A program made the position numbers and the translations under genes. A model generated the notes under the pieces. It worked only from the letters and a program-made list of their open reading frames with translations. It was not told the origin of the DNA and made no database searches. From the NCBI GenBank assembly GCA_022575985.1, contig JAKSXM010000007.1, forward strand, positions 35,094,501-35,158,500: a stretch of 64,000 nt of DNA, written 5' to 3'. The DNA is from Anagrus nilaparvatae (taxonomy: Eukaryota; Arthropoda; Insecta; Hymenoptera; Mymaridae). Shown here in pieces: positions 46,043-55,759 of the stretch (its first letter is position 1; each line of letters begins with the position of its first letter).

Positions 46043-46910
46043 TGTTACGTATGATAGGTTATAATTCGAGCCATCATATCCGCATTCTTTTATATTTATA
46101 TATTTAACTTATTCCTGCTTATGTTAGCTCGTAAATCGAGCTAACATACCTGCATTTCCTCAATATTACAATAGCCAATTTATATCTGACACTTTCATAC
46201 ATTCTTTAATATCCTATTTCACCAATTCAGATCCGGCTCCTTATAAATTGACAGAAATATAGAATCGAAGGTCATTAATGACGCATTTTAGGCAATGAAG
46301 AGTTGCATAAATCCCCTCACGATTTCCCCCGAAATCATCAACGACGCTTTCGTTAATTGGACGTGACGAGACCGACGCTTCCGCGTATTGGACAATCCCA
46401 CCTAAATTCAAGTACCTGGGCAGTTACTAATTAGTTTATATAATATACCCGCAACTGCTCTCCTGGTAGTTCGACTCTTAACTACTGTCAGTTACTCCGA
46501 GTCCTCCAAATCCTCCCATGATAACTGGCCTACTAACATCAGGTCTAGTTTAGGAGACTTATATTCGATTAGAACAAACTTCTTAGTACACTCATCTTAC
46601 AGTTTAATTCAGACTTATTGACTTAGACAGTTTTTTATATTAACTTATAATAAATTCAGTGTTTTATATCAAAGTACTAGTTTCATTCATTTAAAGTGAC
46701 TAATCCTTCATAAACCCTGAACTTAAACTATTTAAGTTCTGCCAGCTTCAGAACTCGAGGTCAACATCAACTTGAATTCATCTCTACATCAACAACTATA
46801 ACCTATACAATTAGAATAAAATACCTGGGACACTAAATATCCCCAGGATAAATCTTATTTTATATTTATTTTATATTAAGTATCCTGATTAAACCTCAGG
46901 ATACGTAACA
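46043..46910 (+). repeat. 3' LTR, 868 bp
   Basis: Same length and ends as 33551-34418, with two differences noticed. It is followed by the ctag duplication and then by the rest of the interrupted palindrome arm. Confidence 0.9.
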
Positions 46911-47375
46911 CTAGATATGATCCTTTTTACTAAAAATGTTTTTGTTAAGTATTTAGATAAATAAATAATTTATGTAATAAATAATAATAAATAGTTTTTA
47001 TTAGTAGTAATCTAAAACTTAAAAAAAAATTCTCAATTTACTTTTTCAATTCATCTTTTTTTTATTAGTGAAAACCTCGTGCTTTTGAAAAAAATAAAAA
47101 ATTTTTTGTGTTTATTATAAACTTGTTATTTTAAACTTTAAACTAGACTTTCTTTACTAATATTATTTAAAAAAAAGTTGAATTGGAAAAGTAAATTGAA
47201 AATTTTTTTTTAAGTTTTAGTTTACTACTATTAAAAACTATTAATATTTATTGCATAATAACTTATTTATCTAAATACTTAACAAAAACATTTTTAGTAA
47301 AAAGGGTCTAGTTTTAAGTTTAAAATAAAATTTTTTTATTAACTATTTAACAAACTACGTAACATACATATAGTA
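46911..47375. repeat. continuation of the split palindrome plus a second small foldback
   Basis: 46911-46970 finishes the right arm of the 32-kb palindrome. 46975-47310 is itself an inverted repeat: 'aaataataataaatagtttttattagtag' pairs with 'ctactattaaaaactattaatatttatt', and 'tctcaatttactttttcaattc' with 'gaattggaaaagtaaattga'. 47270-47375 repeats the left end of the 32-kb palindrome (taacaaactacgtaacatac). Confidence 0.65.
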
Positions 47376-47387
47376 TAAGCTTATAAT

Positions 47388-47576
47388 ATGTATAGGAAGA
47401 GTTGCACGAGGCAACTGCGCAAACTTCGTGTCGAGAGCAAATATTTTTGGCATTTCGAGAAGCTGAAAATTTTACTCGCGAGATACATAAAGATTAGTTG
47501 GGCGAGACGCCTGCGATTTGTCTCCTTGCGCAACCAATTCATTCCCAGTGTAGTGATACTTACTTTCTTTTTTTAA
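47388..47576 (+). other. GC-richer ORF-like segment just upstream of exon B
   Basis: A 62-codon frame lies 55 bases before exon B. It is clearly less AT-rich than its surroundings and contains 'gttgcacgaggcaactgcgc', which folds partly on itself. On the - strand one frame is also open in most of its length. I recognise no protein. It may be a transposon remnant or an intronic conserved element. Confidence 0.3.
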
Positions 47577-47630
47577 GCTAGCTACTTGTGTTCAATATAA
47601 CATGTTTATTTATAACTGTATTTTATGTAG

Positions 47631-47808
47631 GCTTAGCATGTTTGGCAGAAAATATCAGTGGCTTATTGTCGGAATGTATGCAGAAGAATGGTGGCTTGGA
47701 CCGGGTAATGGCTGCGCTCCTTTAGAATTAACTGAGGCATTACAAGGTACTATAATAATGGATTTATTACCACTGTCTACTGAACATGAAAATACTATTG
47801 CTGGTATG
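47631..47808 (+). CDS. GABA-B-R2: GABA-B receptor subunit (type 2-like), internal exon B, ligand-binding domain
   Basis: A 178-bp internal exon between the acceptor 'tttatgtag' (AG at 47629-47630) and the donor ATG|GTAAGT (47809). Its first base completes the Arg codon begun in exon A; it then reads LSMFGRKYQWLIVGMYAEEW and, after a short loop, 'LTEALQGTIIMDLLPLS' and 'ENTIAGM'. The order KYQW-I--G-Y---WW, then a helix with E-L-G, then PLS---TI-G is that of GABA-B receptor subunit 2 in animals. It forms part of lobe 2 of the Venus-flytrap domain outside the cell. The exon ends in phase 0. The next exon is not visible within 16 kb. Confidence 0.9.
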
Positions 47809-47884
47809 GTAAGTAATATTTTTTTTTTATTTTAACCAAATTATATTTAAAACTTTGATTTTTAAAACCCCAACTATTTTGAAG

Positions 47885-48990
47885 CAAATTATTATTATTA
47901 ATATTATTTATTGATACCAGTAATACAAATATACAATATATACATACAACGTAAATACAAATTGAACATAATGTACCATGCAGGGATTGTCAAATCAATC
48001 CGTGTGCATGTGCTGGTTCTAGTTTAATATAAAAGTATAAATAAAATAAAATGTCAATTACTTAAAAATTATTCAAAAAATAAGAAAAGAAATAAATATA
48101 TTATATAATTTAAGAATATTAAAATTTATATACAATTTAAAGAATACAGCTGGATAAATTCTTACTGCAGATATTAAAGATTTAGAGTAGCATTATTAAA
48201 GTTTTGTAGAAATTGTATATTGCTTAATGCTATTTTTGATTGTATTCTTGCTTAGAGTTTAAGATGACTAAGAAGCACATTAAAGTATTTTGTAGCTACT
48301 ATTTTGTGGTTTTTAAAACCTATAAATTTTTGTGCTTTATAGCGTAGATTCTTGTTTCTTGTAATGCTTGTGCTATTTATGTAATCTGACTTTAATTTAT
48401 CATAGTTTATTAAAATGGAATTAAGAATAAATTCTTGCTTAAAGTTAATTATACAGTTTTGGTCTACACCTATAATTTTTAATAATCAGTTTTGGATATT
48501 GGTTGAGGGATTAGAGACATTGTTGTAAGCTCCACCCCAGGCCTCAATGCCATAAAAAGCTATGTCTTGAAATAATGCATAATATATCATCATCAAGATA
48601 TTTTTTTCCACGTATAAAACATTTCTTTAAGTACAAATAATAGATAAAGTTTTCTTTTTTTTAAATGGAAGTTATGTGATGATCCCACTTAAGGTGGGGG
48701 TCAAAAATAATGCCTAAATACTTTACTTGTTTAACTCTATTTATTTTAGTCTTATCAATGTAAATTTCAATGTTATTTGGGACACTACTATTATAAGATC
48801 CAAAAGCCATGAAAACCGACTTATTTATATTTAAAAATAAATAATTCAGGTTTAGCCATTTATAGGTTTTTTCAAGATATTCAGACATTTTAATTTTAGC
48901 AGAAATCCAATCTTTGTCAGAACTTACATTTGCTGTATCATCAAATATAAGTTAATTTGTTTCTGCAATACCCTGATGGAACAACACGAT
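47885..48990 (-). pseudogene. CR1/Jockey-like LINE, 3' part of ORF2 (RT end and C terminus)
   Basis: On the - strand from 48990 a frame shows an IFDDT-like RT catalytic box (normally F-DD), then WLNLNYLFLNINKSVFMAFG and VKYLGIIFDPHLKWDHHI (RT motifs after the palm). After a stop at 48661 it continues in another frame with YYALFQDIAFYGIEAWGG (48500-48600), typical of the C-terminal part of such LINEs, and 'TRNKNLRYKAQKF'. The element ends near 47885 in an attattattaat-type tail. It is 5'-truncated and broken. It is not the same subfamily as the tail at 10.6-11.5 kb. Confidence 0.75.
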
Positions 48991-49180
48991 TCATGACAAT
49001 TATTTGATTGTCTGTTGTATTGTCATTTGCTGATTTCATCAATCAAGATCTAATTTTCTATTTGAGGACTTTGTTTATAATTAATTATTTAATTTTTTAT
49101 TTAAATATAAGTTACGTTGTTCAGTAAAAAGGTCTTTAAGATTTATCATTTAAATATCTCAAAAACTACGATAGCTGACT
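48991..49180. other. AT-rich spacer
   Basis: Upstream (on the - strand) of the recognisable LINE part. Nothing else is seen. Confidence 0.3.
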
Positions 49181-50115
49181 AAAAAATGTATGGCCTATGT
49201 CGTCTGCAGACTTTTTTTTTTTATTTTGACACCGGTTTCATGCCAATCGGTTTGGCGGTTCTTGAGTCATTAGGGTACAGACAAACAAACAAACAAACAA
49301 ATTTTCAAATATATATAGTATTAAGATTAAGATTAAGATATAGATTTTGGACAAAAACAACATGATAATAATAAAAATTAATAATAAAAAATTCACTGCT
49401 TTACCAATAATTATGCAAACACATTCAGAGTATTCAGAAAAGCCTAGTTCTGTCTCCAGCGAAGTCTCCAGTAAATTATGGATTATTATTATTATTAAAT
49501 TATGGATTATAATTATGGATTACAGAATCATATTAAAAAAGATATTGGAGAGGCTATGCCCAATCCCGACAGACAGACAGACAAATAAATTTTTAGATAT
49601 ACATAGTAATAAGATATACTATTAAGAGATATAAAAAATGTTGCTAATTTTTAAAGATACCTCCGTTTTGAACAAAAATTTAACTGAGTACGTTAAAAAA
49701 ATTAAATTAGTGCCGAATCAAGTTAGTAAAATTTTTTCATATTATTTAAATATTTCACTTCTTAACGAAATTTTCAAAAAATTTTCATTTCCCCATAAAC
49801 AGTAAAAATTGAATATCTTCCAAATTACGATATCTGAGTTGCAAAAATATAGCCTATGTCACCCGCATACTGTTTTTCTTTATTTTGACACATGTTTAAT
49901 GTCAATTAGTTCCATGGTTCTTGAGTCATTATGGTACAGTCGGTCAAATTAATGCCGTCCCCATAAATTTATAAGTAATTATGCGGTTTAATATTAGTTG
50001 ACATTTTATTTTGACATTGGTTTCATGCCAATCGTTTCGACGGTTCTTGAGTCATTAGGGTACAACAAGCAAACAAACAAATAAATTTTCAGATATATAG
50101 AGTATTAAGATAAAA
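49181..50115 (+). repeat. cluster of LINE/SINE-type 3' tails
   Basis: The phrase 'cggttcttgagtcattaggg' occurs at 49256, with close variants at 49913 and 50040. Each is preceded by a 'ttttgacac-ggtttcatgcc' phrase. Two are followed by (caaa)n and 'ttttca-atatatag-gtattaaga'. A different tail with (gaca)n occurs at 49568-49620. They look like 3' ends of dispersed retroelements copied in the same orientation. Confidence 0.6.
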
Positions 50116-50209
50116 TATATTTATGTGTATAGGTATATGCATGGAATTTAATTGTTAGATGGGTTTTTAAATAATAAAAAACTAAATATTTTCATGCATA
50201 TATATTTTA

Positions 50210-50345
50210 AATAAAACACACACACAGACACTCACACTCACATAAAAACAAATAAATTTTTGTAAATATGTATTAGAAAATTCTGAATTAATAGCATTTT
50301 GAAGAAAAAGAAATCATTATTTTCTGTGTTTGTGTGTGTGTATAT
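50210..50345. repeat. CA and GT microsatellites
   Basis: A cacacacacagacactcac run at 50216 and a gtgtttgtgtgtgtgtata run at 50324. Confidence 0.7.
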
Positions 50346-50499
50346 ATATTTACAATATTATACATAAAATATTTAATTTTTTATTATTTAAACAACAATC
50401 TAAAAATCACCGTCTATACACATACCTATACAAATAAATACCCTCACAGAACAATACGATTCAAAACGGTTAAAAAGGTTATCGGATTTGTTGACGATT

Positions 50500-50665
50500 T
50501 AAAATCCAAGCAGCAATATTACAAAATCTAGTTGGTCCAGAGCCCGTAGAATCACTTGACACGTTTAATTTAACTGATGAGGACCTAGAGGATCCGGACA
50601 AAATATTAAAGGCATTTGAGAAAAATTGCAAGAAAGAAATAAATGAAACATTTGATGTTGCTTGT
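50500..50665 (+). pseudogene. Ty3/gypsy-like gag fragment
   Basis: A frame without a start codon reads IQAAILQNLVGPEPVESL then a stretch ending 'KAFEKNCKKEIN'. The pattern 'A-LL-L-G-E-----TF----D----D-V---FE--C-P--N' is common in gag proteins of gypsy-like elements of insects. About 55 codons survive. It is distinct from the BEL/Pao gag next door. Confidence 0.5.
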
Positions 50666-51139
50666 ACTTTCTTACTTTCTTTTGTTTTTCCTGATGCTAG
50701 CATAAAATTGTTATATTGTCTTTTATATTTCCTCCAATTTTCTTCTACATTTTCTTCTGATGAGTAAGGGGTAGGCTTGTTTAAATTTTCGATTTTTGAT
50801 TTTTATTTTTATCACTTAGATTTTTGTTTTCCTCACTTTCTCTTATTTTTTCACTTAGATTTTCTTTATTTTCACTTTCTGAATTTTCTTTTTTACTATC
50901 ACTTAATTTTTCTTCTTTTAAAATTTTTAATATGGTTTCATCATCAGATTTTTATATAGATTTTAATTAAATATTACATTTTTTTTTTTATAGATTTTTA
51001 TAAAATCTTGATAATCATGCAAAAATAAATTATTAATTAACATTATCATTTCTTAAGTTTTATAAAATGACAAAATACGATACAATCAAAGAAAAAAAAT
51101 AAACATAATTTTTTTTTTATAAATATACATTTTTAATTA
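50666..51139. other. low-complexity AT-rich spacer
   Basis: Many repeats of 'cacttagatttt'-type phrases at 50810-50960. I cannot identify a 3' LTR for the BEL/Pao element here. Confidence 0.4.
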
Positions 51140-51600
51140 TTTACATCAATATCATCCTTATTATTTAAGGTTTTTAGAGGTACTAATTTTTGTACCAGAC
51201 GCTTGAGCTCTGATGATCCAGTCTTGAGGTCGACTACTCGTACCAGACCATCAGGACCCTTAAAAACCTGGATGACCCTTGCCAAAGGCCATTTTGAGAG
51301 TGGCATTGTCTCATCAACGATTTAGACCACCTCATTGACATTTAAATTATTATTTTTATTTTGCCATTTATGGCGTTGTTGCAAGGTTTGGAGGTATTCA
51401 TGTGACCACTGTCGCCACCAATCCTGCAACATCTGTTGCACCAACTTATACGTTGCAGGGCTGGTATTTTTTCATTTAAGTAATTTGGTTCAGGAAGTAT
51501 ACTAGGTTGAGCCTGAGTTAAAATCACCGAGGGTGATAAAATTAAATTGTCTGAGGGGTCCTCAGCTAGAGGTATCAAAGGCCTGGAGTTTAAGCAGGCT
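51140..51600 (-). pseudogene. BEL/Pao C-terminal domain (DUF5641-like)
   Basis: The - strand shows IPLAEDPSDNLILSPSV (about 51578-51530) and, in another frame from 51340 to 51140, 'PLSKWPLARVIQVFKGPDG' then 'RVVDLKTG' and 'KRLVQKLVPL'. These are the marks of the domain that ends BEL/Pao integrases. A frameshift and an in-frame stop near 51320 break it. Confidence 0.75.
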
Positions 51601-51609
51601 TGGATCTGC

Positions 51610-52404
51610 TTAAGAAGGGAATTCCTGATATGTTAGTTTATGGGTCCCTAAAACCCTTCTAATTTGATGTTCAACAGACTTTACAGCCGCTTCCCAGATT
51701 CCACCAAAATGAGGCGCACCTGGGGCGCTAAATGACCAAGAGGTACCTTCATCTGCCAATGAGCCCACCAGCTTCTGCATGTAGTCCGAAGACTCCATGT
51801 ACATCTCCCGTAGGAGCTCATCGGCACTGACAAAGGTTGTACCCTGGTCACTATACAACCCAGAGCACTGACCCCGTGTTGAGGTGAATCTACGGAAGGC
51901 AGCTATAAAGTCTTCGCTAGAATATCCAGTAACTAACTCCAGATGCACCGCCTTTGTAGCCATACACACGAAAACCGCTATATAAGCTTTATAAGTGCGA
52001 CTACCGCGTCCTTTAAGACGTAAAATATCAACGGGACCAGCATAATCGACACCCGTATGCCAAAAAGGTTTATCCGGTCTAGTTACTCTAACTGCAGGTA
52101 AAATACCCATTTTTTGAGCTACGGTTTCAGCCATATATCTACGGCATGCATTACAGTTATTTAGATAAGATTTGATTATTCTCTTAGCTTTTAATAATCA
52201 AAAGTTTTACCTAACTGTATAATGAGTCAACCTGATACCACTATGCAATCTTTTTTCATGAATATATCCAATTAGTAATTTTGAAAATTGACAATTATAC
52301 AGAAGTATAAAAGGGTGTTTTTCATCTGGGTCAAATAATGACGCCTGTACCCTACCACCAACTATTAATAAATTTTTATCTAAACAAGGATCTATCCTTC
52401 GCAA
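51610..52404 (-). pseudogene. BEL/Pao integrase (zinc-binding and catalytic core)
   Basis: 52404-52207 holds the region before the H2C2 finger, with HEKRLHSGIRLTHYTVR providing the two His. The two Cys follow after a gap in the 52140-52200 stretch ('NCNACRRY'-like on the - strand). 52134-51610 is a 174-codon open frame with the DDE core: WHTGVDYAGP (first Asp), GLYSDQGTTF (second Asp) and FGGIWEAAVKSVE (Glu). It would join element DNA to the genome. The core itself is intact, but a stop and frameshift near 52200 separate it from the finger. Confidence 0.85.
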
Positions 52405-53990
52405 ATTGGAATTTTCTATCTCTCTACCACTTTCGAGATATTCTATATCATTATTGAAATAAGCCTGCTGTACAACAAAAATCCAGACGAATCTAGCTCT
52501 AATTAATTAAGAAATAGAAGGAGTTATGAAACATTTGAATCGATAATCTACTTCGAACCAACAATTATTAAATAAATTTAATTCTTTTCTATTAGTTAAT
52601 TTACTTTTTATTTTAGTTTTTACTAGAAGCCTGTCAATGAAGCGTAAGACATATGACGTAACCCTTAGGAGTTTTTGAAGATCCGAATATTTATTTAACA
52701 GATCCTAATCTTGTACTTTTTTATTCTTTTTTAAGTTAACGTTAAAGTTGTAAGACACAACATTCACCGATTTGCATTGAAAACCATTTGTAGGATTCAC
52801 AGGTGCTCTAATAACACGACGCCCCTCCCACCACAAAGAAAATGATTCTAATTCATCAGGAAGCTTGCCCCTGGAAACACAGTCAGCAGGGTTATCCCTT
52901 GTGCTGACGTGGTTTCAGTAAGCTTCAGGGAGATACGAGTGTATCTTAGAACACCTATGAGCCACATATGTAGGCCATTTAGAAGGATGTTCCTTAAGCC
53001 ACTGAAGTACATCCATGGAATATATAAAATGTACTGTATATAAAAATATTCCTACTGAGTCCAAATTTCACGCTCTAAGAACTTTGACCGCTAATTTTGT
53101 TAAAAAAGCAAGGCAGCACTGAGCTCTAACCTTGGTATTGTTTGTAAAGGTTTTATGGGAGCAACCTTTGATTTAGTCTGAACTAAGAGTACCGTGCTTT
53201 TACCCTTATGAGTAATTTTGAGGTAAGTGCAAGCCTCATTTGCTAATTTTGAAGCGTCAGCAAAGCCAAAAAGCTCATATTTCGCTCCTGGAATATATTC
53301 TAGGCATCTACTAATTTTTATATTTTTAAGAATTAGATTACTATCATACCACGTTAGAAATTCATTTTTCAATTCAATAGGCAACGAATCATCCCAACCT
53401 AATTTATATAGCCATAATCTCTGCATAAAAATTTTAGCAGTGATAATTACTGGTGCTAACCAGCCCAAAGGGTCAAAGAATTTTGCTACACTAGCCAAAA
53501 CTAATCTTTTCACAGCTAAAGGATAATTTTTGCCCTCATCTAATGCTAACTGTTTCATGACCCTAATTGCCAAAAATGGACTGCTAATCATACCATAAGT
53601 GACCGTATTAAGTGACCATGTTTTAATATTTTCATTAATATTATCACGCCATAAAATTTGCTGAAAGCGCCTATCATCCTTGTGAACCAAAATCTGTTTA
53701 AACATATGTTCAATGTCAGACACAAAAACGTATTTATACCACATCCAGCCTATCAATAGTTCAGCTAGATCTGGGAGCAAATTTGCCCCACAATGCAAAA
53801 AGTTATTTATTGACACTTTATTAAAATCTCTAGCTGCACCATTGAAGACTGACCTAAATTTACCATTATGTAAAATGCCATGATGGGGTATAAAATATTA
53901 CAAATCATCAGAACCTAAAATATGTGATCCCTCCATATGACCTAATTCCTTGTAATCTAAAAAGAATTTGTGATAAGCTTTATCATATTC
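52405..53990 (-). pseudogene. BEL/Pao reverse transcriptase and RNase H, YxDD segment deleted
   Basis: 53816-53100 is a 238-codon open frame. Its palm parts read KYVFVSDIEHMFKQILV and VTYGMISSPFLAIRVM. It then jumps at about 53510-53525 from the 'LALDEGKNYPLA' end straight into 'FFDPLGWLAPVIITAKIFMQ' of the connection domain. The segment with the catalytic YxDD, usually about 150 residues, is missing. RNase H follows: FGFADASKLANEA at about 53280, then in the next piece (53040-52750) 'VSTRDNPADCVSRG', a hallmark of BEL/Pao. Stops at about 52920, 52700 and 52510. The enzyme cannot work. Confidence 0.85.
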
Positions 53991-54022
53991 AGGATTCTTA
54001 GGAAAACGAAATTTAATTCTAT

Positions 54023-54600
54023 TTAAAAATTTTTTAGCAATGGAAAAGGAACCTTTAAAAGAGTGGCCTCAATCCAACATTCAACAATCCAACCTAATTT
54101 AGTTTGCATAGCTACAGGGTCTAAGGGACCAGCCCTACGAACATCATTAGCTATAGCCGCATGGATAGTTGTTCCGAGTAATATTTGAATATTACCTTGC
54201 CCATTAAAATTTGGATCAGCTAGTACTAAACTTTGTAAGTGGTTAAGTACTTTGAATTTTACTGAAGAATTAGGGTTATAACCCGAAATTTTAGGAAGTA
54301 CATGAGCCTCTACTTCCATTTTAAAATCAGTTACAAAATGAGGTTTAATGAAAAATGATGCTACAAGTGTATAATATATTTCCGCCAATTCCTGATAAGG
54401 TTAACTTTACTGAATGAAATGGGAAATTTAAATTTTTTACCAATGATTGTTTAATAAAAGATGCTTGGGAACATTGGTCCACCAAAGCCCTAACCAAAGA
54501 TTCCCGACCATTGATACCAGAAACCCTTATCATGGCAGTCACGAGCAAAGATTGAGACATTGATTGTCAAGAAGTACTAGGTAAACTGGTTTGTTCTGTA
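54023..54600 (-). pseudogene. BEL/Pao aspartic protease and following region
   Basis: 54560-54345 contains 'VRALVDQCSQASFIKQSLV', the active-site region of the retroviral-type protease, where a Gly of the usual D-x-G is replaced by Cys. It ends 'LTLSGIGG', and a frameshift leads to 54388-54023 with 'LVLADPNFNGQGNIQILLG' and 'KLGWIVEC', which match the fragment at 7085-7260 in layout. A TGA stop at 54571-54573 lies between the gag linker and the protease. Confidence 0.8.
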
Positions 54601-54701
54601 GCTACAGAGCTTCTCTTTACACTTTTAACTTGATTATCATTACTAGTATTATTATTATTATGTTTATTATTATTTTTATTATTGTTACTTATATTATTGT
54701 T
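54601..54701 (-). pseudogene. Asn-rich linker of gag, right part of the split reading frame
   Basis: Codons for Asn-rich low-complexity protein, encoded by taa/att-type repeats (54640-54720). Reading on the - strand, this is in the same frame as the end of gag at 60385 once the LINE and one copy of the target duplication are set aside. That shows where gag was cut. Confidence 0.6.
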
Positions 54702-54718
54702 ATTTTTATTGATATGTA
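54702..54718. other. target-site duplication of the LINE, left copy
   Basis: atttttattgatatgta; the right copy, atttttattgatacgta, is at 60368-60384. One base differs in 17. Confidence 0.85.
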
Positions 54719-55759
54719 ACTCCGCTATACCGGTCCTAATCCCGGAGTCTCATAAGGCTGAGGAAGGAGGCAGGTAGTTCAGACCGCCTTATCCAGGTTG
54801 AACTAGAATCAGAGATACTGGATATAGCTTTCTGGAACAACTGAGGCTGCCCTATAAACGGGTCCTATGCCTTGCTTTTCTCTGTGGGACACGCAAATTG
54901 CTGACCCAATGCACTTTCATTGATTATGCCACAGATAGCTCATAGCTCTCTGGAATAACCGAGGCTGCCCTATAAACCGGGTTTTTGTCTTGCTTTTCCT
55001 TTGTGCATCCTTAATGAACGTGCTGCAGCTCGCTATCCTTAAGTATCTCTGAGGAATCGGCACACCAAAAGGGGCTCCAAGGTCTTCTCCAAATTTAAGT
55101 GCGATATAAGCCATATGCGAGGTCGCCTTAGGCCTTATGTATATGGCTCTTAGCATAGGAGATTTCCACCCTGAGCACAGTGACGCAGCCCATTAAAGGT
55201 TAGTTGCGGGTTCCGCTAAACTATGACTAGAGGTTATTATTTTCTGGTTTAGTAATGTGTGAAGGTAAACCTCGGAGCCAGGAAGACTTCGGCCTTTCTG
55301 GATGGGCGTGGCAAACCTAAGGAACTCTAGCTGTGTTTGAGGAAACTCTAAAATCCTCCGCCGTGTGTCTGCCCATGCGGAACATGTGTGTTTACAAACA
55401 CAGCTAAATGTGTTTGTCTACACACATGCACGGTATGGACAGTATGCCGTACGGCGCGACCCGTGAGTGCCAAAATAGGATCCTGGATGCGGAAGCGAGC
55501 TGTCTGGTTGCGTGCCGAGCAACCTGAACCATCTTTGGCCTCTGCTAACGCAAGATGGGAGTTGGGGTTCTCTGTAGCCGGAGCCCATCATTAACGGCTT
55601 GGCGATGTTGCTGGTATGTACCCAAGCTGCTGGAGGACTCTAAATTTCCGAAGCGAATTATCTATATCCTCTGTGATGCAACCAGTCTGCATGTCAGCTG
55701 CCCAGAATGTGAGGGGTCGAAGGAGGCCGTTGCACATGGAGCGATAAATTCTTAATGAA
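54719..55759 (+). other. 5' UTR of the R1-clade LINE
   Basis: GC-richer than the intron. The phrase 'gaggctgccctataaacggg' (54842) recurs at 54961 as 'gaggctgccctataaaccgg', a duplication of about 119 bp. Open frames here are not recognisable proteins. Confidence 0.65.

Larger units (their letters stand above)
33551..46910 (+). mobile_element. young non-autonomous LTR retrotransposon (gag-only, pol-less) loaded with tandem arrays
   Basis: It is a complete element by structure: 868-bp LTRs at both ends, TGTTACG...CGTAACA termini, ctag target duplication, a TGG-starting primer-binding site after the left LTR and a polypurine tract before the right LTR. The LTRs differ at only two bases that I can find, so insertion is recent. 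The 11.6-kb interior carries a Ty3-like gag ORF (35350-35898) and several unrelated tandem repeats. I find no protease, reverse transcriptase or integrase. It would need enzymes from another element to move. Known parallels are large retrotransposon derivatives and gag-only TR-GAG elements; the assignment to that class is inference. Confidence 0.85.
595..47630 (+). other. giant intron of the GABA-B receptor gene (about 47.0 kb)
   Basis: This is the interval between the donor gtatgt at 595 and the acceptor tttatgtag ending at 47630. The flanking exons join in frame and give the uninterrupted family motif FC-VY followed by MFGRKYQW. Every transposon and repeat listed between these coordinates is therefore intronic. 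Insect GABA-B receptor introns can be large, but this one is built almost entirely of inverted repeats, satellites and retroelements. Confidence 0.8.

Noticed and set aside
50479..50703. 74-codon frame on the - strand
   Set aside because: The + strand of the same DNA fits a gag pattern better.
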